NCBI RefSeq assembly: GCF_013041605.1
Contig: NZ_JABEQC010000019.1
Coordinates: forward strand, 1 to 57,330
Length of the DNA: 57,330 bases
Direction: 5' to 3'
Source of the DNA: Vibrio plantisponsor
GTDB lineage: Bacteria; Pseudomonadota; Gammaproteobacteria; Enterobacterales; Vibrionaceae
Shown here: positions 53,112 through 57,330 of the stretch, piece after piece
Position numbering within the stretch: position 1 is the stretch's first letter
Layout: the number at the start of each line of letters is the position of its first letter
Position numbers and translations under genes: made by a program
The notes under the pieces: generated by a model
What the model was told of the DNA's origin: nothing
Seen by the model: the letters and a program-made list of their open reading frames with translations, nothing else
Databases searched by the model: none

Positions 53112-54107
53112 ATGCAACAAGGACTGTTGTTTAGTTTATTCCTCTCTCTTTTATTAGCTTGGACACCTGCTTCTGCTGTTGAGGTTTCATCAGCAAGTCA
53201 GCAAAACCTGCTGCAAGATCATCTGCTTCAACAGAAGGTCTCAGAGTTGGTCGATTTGGCGATAAAAGACGATATTGATGCCCTTTCATTTGCTGTAGAA
53301 CGTATTTCGTTGCCACAGCAGGAAGCCGCTCGCTTTCTATTACTGCAGCACTTAGAAAAACAGCAAGTTGCTCTGTCTGAGAATTTGTTCCATTTTGTCG
53401 AAAAGCAAAAAAACATCGTTCCTGTTTATCAAGTGTTGGAGAAAGGCGAGGGGTATGAATTCTCCGTTCCAGCATTTGACTACATTGCTATTGCTCACCG
53501 CTTAACAAAGCAATGGAAGCAAGAACAAAGCGTGCTTAACTTCATCCTAAAAGCCGAAAGTGGCGAGTTGAAACTGGATGAATGGTTGTCTGGGCCTGAC
53601 TATCTAGTACAGGAGAGAGAAAATTTACTGCTGAGTCAATTTGATAATTTGTCTGCGAAAGTTCAGCGCGATCTCGTTCAACAACTGACTCAGGTTAATG
53701 TCGTGGTTTGGTTACCGTCTTCTAGTGTGATGGTTAAAATGGCACAAGTAACAGGTGATCTTAAGCTATATAAGTTGCTGTGGTTGATGCGCGCGGATTT
53801 TTATGTCGAGCAAGAGCTTGAGCGTTTAGCAAAAGTCGCTGATGATTTTGCCATTAATCAAATCATGTTAGCCGCAGACAATCCGAGACTGGCGAGTAAT
53901 GCTTTGCAGTATTTAGTCAAAATACCGAAACCTTTTTCTGAGCAAGTGAAGCAATATTTGGTTAAACGCTTAGAAAACTCTTCAGATGCTCCGATTGTGG
54001 CTCAAGCGCTTGTGGAACAAGGATATCAACCTTGGCTGAAAGAACTCTTGAACAATAATCGTCGTGTTGAAAGCCAAGCGATCTTACAGGTTCTTTCTCA
54101 GCAATAA
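53112..54107 (+). CDS. secreted hypothetical protein, helical
   Basis: The 331-residue protein starts with a signal peptide (MQQGLLFSLFLSLLLAWTPASA, cleavage near residue 22) and is otherwise Leu/Gln/Glu-rich and helical throughout, without cysteines or known motifs. AGGAGGTTAAT gives one of the strongest ribosome sites in the window. It stands between rho and ubiD with its own stretch of DNA. I do not recognise the family; repeated helical pairs suggest an armadillo/HEAT-like scaffold, a guess. Confidence 0.7.
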   Translation: MQQGLLFSLFLSLLLAWTPASAVEVSSASQQNLLQDHLLQQKVSELVDLAIKDDIDALSFAVERISLPQQEAARFLLLQHLEKQQVALSENLFHFVEKQKNIVPVYQVLEKGEGYEFSVPAFDYIAIAHRLTKQWKQEQSVLNFILKAESGELKLDEWLSGPDYLVQERENLLLSQFDNLSAKVQRDLVQQLTQVNVVVWLPSSSVMVKMAQVTGDLKLYKLLWLMRADFYVEQELERLAKVADDFAINQIMLAADNPRLASNALQYLVKIPKPFSEQVKQYLVKRLENSSDAPIVAQALVEQGYQPWLKELLNNNRRVESQAILQVLSQQ

Positions 54108-54187
54108 GCATTCATCACCCTCATCATAATCTCTCTACAAAAGCGCAACACTTTTTAGAAAAGAGAAATCGATAGCAAAGTGTTTTT

Positions 54188-54196
54188 TGTTATACT
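54188..54196 (+). promoter_or_regulatory. extended -10 promoter for ubiD
   Basis: TGTTATACT at 54188-54196 is a TGnTATACT extended -10 box about 30 bases before the ubiD ATG, with no good -35, which such promoters tolerate. Confidence 0.5.
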
Positions 54197-54226
54197 GCGT
54201 GCAGTTTAATCATTCATAGAGCAGAT

Positions 54227-56080
54227 ATGAGCTTTAAAAACTTACGTGATTTCTTAGACCATCTCGAAGCACACGGACAACTCAAGCGTATTTCTCATCC
54301 CATTGATCCTCATTATGAAATGACGGAAATCAGTGACCGAACACTACGTCAAGCTGGCCCGGCTTTGCTGTTTGAAAATCCTATTGGTTACGATGTTCCT
54401 GTCCTAACCAATCTATTTGGTACTCCAGAGCGTGTTGCCATAGGGATGGGGCGTGAAAACGTTCAGGACTTACGTGAAGTTGGAAAACTGTTGGCATATT
54501 TGAAAGAGCCTGAGCCACCTCGTGGGTTTCGTGATGCTCTGGATAAACTCCCTGTCTTCAAGCAAGTTTTGAACATGCCAGCCAAAAAGCTGCGTAAAGC
54601 ACCGTGTCAGGACATTATTTGGCAAGGTGATGACGTTGATTTAGATAAAATTCCTGTGATGAGCTGTTGGGCTGATGATGTTGCACCTCTTTTAACTTGG
54701 GGACTGACCATCACTAGAGGCCCTAATAAAAAGCGCCAGAATCTGGGTATCTATCGTCAACAAAAGATCGCGAAGAATAAAGTTATCATGCGCTGGTTAG
54801 CTCATCGTGGCGGAGCGCTTGATCTTAGAGAGTGGATGGAAGCGAACCCAGGAGAGAACTTCCCTGTTTCGGTCGCTTTTGGTGCTGACCCAGCCACTAT
54901 CTTAGGTGCTGTTACCCCAGTGCCGGATACGCTATCCGAATATGCTTTCGCAGGTTTACTGCGAGGCAGCAAAACAGAAGTGGTTAAATCAATCAGCAAT
55001 GATTTGGAAGTGCCAGCCAGTGCTGAAATAGTACTGGAAGGTTACATCGACCCGAATGAGTACGCAGACGAAGGACCTTATGGTGATCACACCGGTTACT
55101 ATAATGAAGTAGAAAGACATCATGTCTTCACCGTGACTCATATTACTATGTGTAACACGCCTATTTACCACAGTACTTATACTGGTCGTCCGCCTGATGA
55201 ACCTGCAGTTCTAGGTGTAGCGCTTAATGAAGTCTTTGTGCCTATTCTTCAAAAGCAGTTTCCGGAAATCGTTGACTTCTACCTACCGCCCGAAGGTTGT
55301 TCTTACCGTATGGCTGTAGTGACTATGAAAAAGCAATACCCAGGTCATGCGAAGCGAGTCATGATGGGCGTGTGGTCTTTCTTACGTCAGTTCATGTACA
55401 CCAAATATGTAGTTGTGCTTGATGAAAGCGTTAATGCTCGAGACTGGAATTCCGTGACTCAAGCCATGTGTGAACATATGGATCCGGTACGCGATACATT
55501 AATGATAGAGAATACGCCGATCGATTCGTTGGATTTTGCTTCTCCTGTGGCTGGTTTAGGTTCCAAGATGGGCTTAGATGCAACGATTAAATGGGATGCA
55601 GAACTTGCGATGACGCCTAAAGTCGAAGCTCGACCTTCGCATGAAATAAAGAGTGCGGATATTGAAGAGTTCAAACGACGTTATCCGCAAGTTGAAGATA
55701 TCTATTTCCCGCCGACAACTGAAAATCGCATCGCCATAGTTTCAATGCGTAAATACGCTGCCGGTGAGTCAAAAGCTTTGTTGGAAGCCGTGTGGACATT
55801 TTTGGCAGAGTACACGGACGCTAAGTTCGTTGTATTGTGCGATGATGATGTAAATGCCCGAGATTGGAATGATATTATCTGGGCTATCACAACGAGAATG
55901 GATCCTGCTCGGGATACCTACGTCATTCCTGCTTCAAATGGTATGGTGTCAAGATTAGCATTGGACGCAACCAATAAATTTGAGGGTGAAGTATCTCGGG
56001 AGTGGGGAACACCAATTCATAAAGATCCTAAGTTGGTAGCGAAAATCGACGCCCTCTGGGATGAACTAGGAATTCTATGA
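54227..56080 (+). CDS. ubiD: UbiD-family decarboxylase with duplicated C-terminal module
   Basis: This is 4-hydroxy-3-polyprenylbenzoate decarboxylase in ubiquinone synthesis, a prenylated-FMN enzyme. Residues 1-343 are a normal UbiD front (MSFKNLRDFLDHL, LGIYRQQ, DEGPYGDHTGYY, RPPDEPAVLG). Residues about 344-457 and about 485-587 are two related copies of the C-terminal module, both with VNARDWN, MDPxRDT and LDAT.K. This makes 617 residues, compared with roughly 490-500 for E. coli UbiD. No frameshift is involved. The gene overlaps the ferredoxin gene by 4 bases. See findings. Confidence 0.93.
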   Translation: MSFKNLRDFLDHLEAHGQLKRISHPIDPHYEMTEISDRTLRQAGPALLFENPIGYDVPVLTNLFGTPERVAIGMGRENVQDLREVGKLLAYLKEPEPPRGFRDALDKLPVFKQVLNMPAKKLRKAPCQDIIWQGDDVDLDKIPVMSCWADDVAPLLTWGLTITRGPNKKRQNLGIYRQQKIAKNKVIMRWLAHRGGALDLREWMEANPGENFPVSVAFGADPATILGAVTPVPDTLSEYAFAGLLRGSKTEVVKSISNDLEVPASAEIVLEGYIDPNEYADEGPYGDHTGYYNEVERHHVFTVTHITMCNTPIYHSTYTGRPPDEPAVLGVALNEVFVPILQKQFPEIVDFYLPPEGCSYRMAVVTMKKQYPGHAKRVMMGVWSFLRQFMYTKYVVVLDESVNARDWNSVTQAMCEHMDPVRDTLMIENTPIDSLDFASPVAGLGSKMGLDATIKWDAELAMTPKVEARPSHEIKSADIEEFKRRYPQVEDIYFPPTTENRIAIVSMRKYAAGESKALLEAVWTFLAEYTDAKFVVLCDDDVNARDWNDIIWAITTRMDPARDTYVIPASNGMVSRLALDATNKFEGEVSREWGTPIHKDPKLVAKIDALWDELGIL

Positions 56081-56346
56081 CTTTTACTGTACGTTTGCTG
56101 CCAAGCGAGCTTCAGTTTGAAGTTGAAAAAGGGCAAACGATATTGGAGGCTGCGCTCAACCAGCAGATTCCATTTCCTCATCGTTGCCAAGTGGGGGCAT
56201 GTGCTGCATGCCTGTGCCGTAAAGTGGAAGGCGATGTAACTTACCATCTAGAGCCTATGCTTACAGAGAAAGAGCAAGCTGAAGGATGGATATTCCCTTG
56301 CCAAGCTATAGCAGAAAGTCATTTGGTACTTACTTTTGAAGAGTAA
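56077..56346 (+). CDS. plant-type [2Fe-2S] ferredoxin
   Basis: The 89-residue protein has the four cysteine ligands in HRCQVGACAACLCRKVEG and a later FPCQA (C-x4-C-x2-C...C), typical of a plant-type ferredoxin domain. Its ATG overlaps the ubiD TGA by 4 bases and fre follows 15 bases later. It could pass electrons to or from the flavin reductase, a combination resembling the separate parts of aromatic-ring reductases. Confidence 0.9.
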   Translation: MTFTVRLLPSELQFEVEKGQTILEAALNQQIPFPHRCQVGACAACLCRKVEGDVTYHLEPMLTEKEQAEGWIFPCQAIAESHLVLTFEE

Positions 56347-56361
56347 GTAAGAAGGATAAAT

Positions 56362-57075
56362 ATGACCATTAAATGTAAAGTAAAGTCGATACAGTCTTTA
56401 GCCAGTAACACATACCAAATACTGCTCCATCCTGAGCAGCCAGTCACTTTCAAAGCTGGCCAGTACTTAATGGTAGTGATGGGCGAAAAAGATAAACGTC
56501 CGTTTTCAATCGCGAGTAGCCCTTGTCGTCACGAGGGTGAACTTGAGTTGCACATTGGTGCTGCTGAGCATAATGCTTACGCAATTGAAGTTGTTCAACT
56601 GATGCGTGAAGCTTTAGAGAAGCAACTTGAAGTTGAAATTGATGCACCACATGGCGACGCATGGATTAGAGAAGAGAGTGAAAGCCCGATATTACTTATT
56701 GCTGGCGGCACTGGTTTTAGCTACGTTCGTTCGATCTTGGATCACTGCATTGCTCAAAATAAAGCTAATCCTATCTATTTATATTGGGGCGCTCGTGACG
56801 AGAGCCAACTTTATGCTTTGACTGAACTAGAGCAAATCGCTGCGAAACATGAAAATGTCCATTTTATTCCGGTAGTTGAAGATGCTGGCACAAACTGGCA
56901 AGGAAAAGTAGGTAATGTGTTGCAAGCAATAAGCTCTGATTTCGATTCTTTGGCAGATTTTGATATCTATATTGCTGGACGCTTTGAAATGGCGGGAGCT
57001 GCGAGAGAACAATTTACTCAAAATAAACAGGCATTGAGTGAAAAGATGTTTGCGGATGCATACGCTTTTATATAA
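56362..57075 (+). CDS. fre: NAD(P)H-flavin reductase
   Basis: The 237-residue reductase supplies reduced FMN/FAD in the cytosol. Motifs: the flavin-binding RPFSIASSP, IDAPHGDAW, and the NAD site LLIAGGTGFSYVRSIL, with YWGAR and IYIAGRFEM. It matches E. coli Fre and the luminescence enzyme LuxG. Reduced FMN may also support prenyl-FMN formation for UbiD, a plausible functional tie to the neighbouring gene. Confidence 0.93.
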   Translation: MTIKCKVKSIQSLASNTYQILLHPEQPVTFKAGQYLMVVMGEKDKRPFSIASSPCRHEGELELHIGAAEHNAYAIEVVQLMREALEKQLEVEIDAPHGDAWIREESESPILLIAGGTGFSYVRSILDHCIAQNKANPIYLYWGARDESQLYALTELEQIAAKHENVHFIPVVEDAGTNWQGKVGNVLQAISSDFDSLADFDIYIAGRFEMAGAAREQFTQNKQALSEKMFADAYAFI

Positions 57076-57097
57076 AAACTTACTCATTTCGAGATAA

Positions 57098-57125
57098 AAA
57101 AGAGGGCTAAAAGCCCTCTTTTTGT
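57098..57125 (+). terminator. rho-independent terminator of ubiD-fre operon
   Basis: AGAGGGCT (57101-57108) pairs with AGCCCTCT (57112-57119) across a 3-base loop, followed by TTTTTG and preceded by A-run, so it may work in both directions. Confidence 0.85.
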
Positions 57126-57184
57126 TATTTTTGCTGCTTTCTTAAACGAATGAGCTATTTTTTCAATTTTTTTTAAAAAAGCAC

Positions 57185-57212
57185 TTGCGCGGTTTTAATT
57201 CCTCCCTATAAT
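57185..57212 (+). promoter_or_regulatory. rRNA operon promoter P1
   Basis: TTGCGC (57185-57190) and TATAAT (57207-57212) are 16 bases apart, followed by the G/C-rich discriminator GCCGCCTC that makes rRNA start sites sensitive to ppGpp/DksA. An A/T-rich block (57160-57180) upstream fits an UP element. The rRNA genes themselves lie beyond the window. Confidence 0.8.
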
Positions 57213-57301
57213 GCCGCCTCACTGACACGGCAGACGTCGCAAGGCTTCAGCAGGTGTTGGTAGAGGATAAGACTTCTAAAAAAGAAAAATTGAAAAAGTG
57301 T

Positions 57302-57329
57302 TTGACACTGACAGTTATCTCGCTAGAAT
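57302..57329 (+). promoter_or_regulatory. rRNA operon promoter P2
   Basis: TTGACA (57302-57307) and TAGAAT (57324-57329) are 16 bases apart, about 117 bases downstream of P1. Tandem P1/P2 spacing is that of enterobacterial and Vibrio rrn operons. Confidence 0.75.
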
Positions 57330-57330
57330 G

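Noticed and set aside
54227..56080. Possible fusion or assembly error making UbiD too long
   Set aside because: The reading frame is open throughout, both copies have diverged, and the DNA of the two copies differs, so this is an old duplication, not a duplicated read.
1..57330. CRISPR arrays, tRNA genes, complete phage or integron
   Set aside because: No regularly spaced repeats, cloverleaf sequences, integrase or attC-like elements were seen. The rRNA genes themselves are outside the right edge.

Overview
The window is a stretch of chromosome from a gamma-proteobacterium of the family Vibrionaceae, very probably a Vibrio. The evidence is protein-level resemblance of the housekeeping genes to Vibrio (HU, Fis, DusB, PurH, Rho, UbiD), the acetate-switch kinase CrbS next to acs, and an LPS locus that ends at an rjg-type metallo-beta-lactamase gene, as in V. 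cholerae. Species cannot be fixed from the sequence alone.

Left part (1-14,237): the right-hand end of an O-antigen/capsule locus, entered through a decayed IS5-family transposase. A rightward AT-rich block carries a two-domain methyltransferase with a C-terminal coiled coil, a gtrB-gtrA-glucosyltransferase set and a YhcH-family anomerase. A leftward block carries a WbpM/CapD-type dehydratase, two GT4 glycosyltransferases, an ABC exporter (Wzm/Wzt) and a GT52-family transferase. An epimerase and an initiating sugar-phosphate transferase follow just before rjg. Together these would activate sugars, start and extend a lipid-linked glycan, export it and decorate it.

Middle (14,331-23,491): conserved backbone: rjg, a uracil-DNA-glycosylase-family gene, a hydroxyacid dehydrogenase, yjaG, a CNNM transporter-like protein, hupA, a DUF1481 lipoprotein and the purHD operon with a PurR-type operator. 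The order yjaG-hupA-DUF1481-purD/purH matches E. coli.

Inserted block (23,829-31,970): mannose/fructose uptake and metabolism: a ROK fructokinase, manA, a fructose-family EIIABC, an AraC-type regulator, and a separate EIIB plus an EIIA with an HPr-like domain that lacks the phospho-histidine. A chemoreceptor follows.

Right part (32,248-57,330): dusB-fis, prmA, aroQ-accB-accC, an outer-membrane protein, acs with an exonuclease and a cNMP/CBS/DUF294 protein, an HcaT-like MFS carrier, crbS, gppA-rhlB facing trxA-rho, a secreted protein of unknown function, and ubiD-ferredoxin-fre. UbiD contains an internal duplication of its C-terminal module. The window ends on the tandem P1/P2 promoters of a ribosomal RNA operon whose genes lie outside.

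Most promising leads: the coiled-coil double methyltransferase as a possible O-antigen chain terminator, the duplicated UbiD module with conserved motifs split between copies, the EIIB/EIIA pair with a non-phosphorylatable HPr-like domain and no own EIIC, and a dispersed Vibrio repeat that supplies the ribosome binding site of the DUF294 gene.
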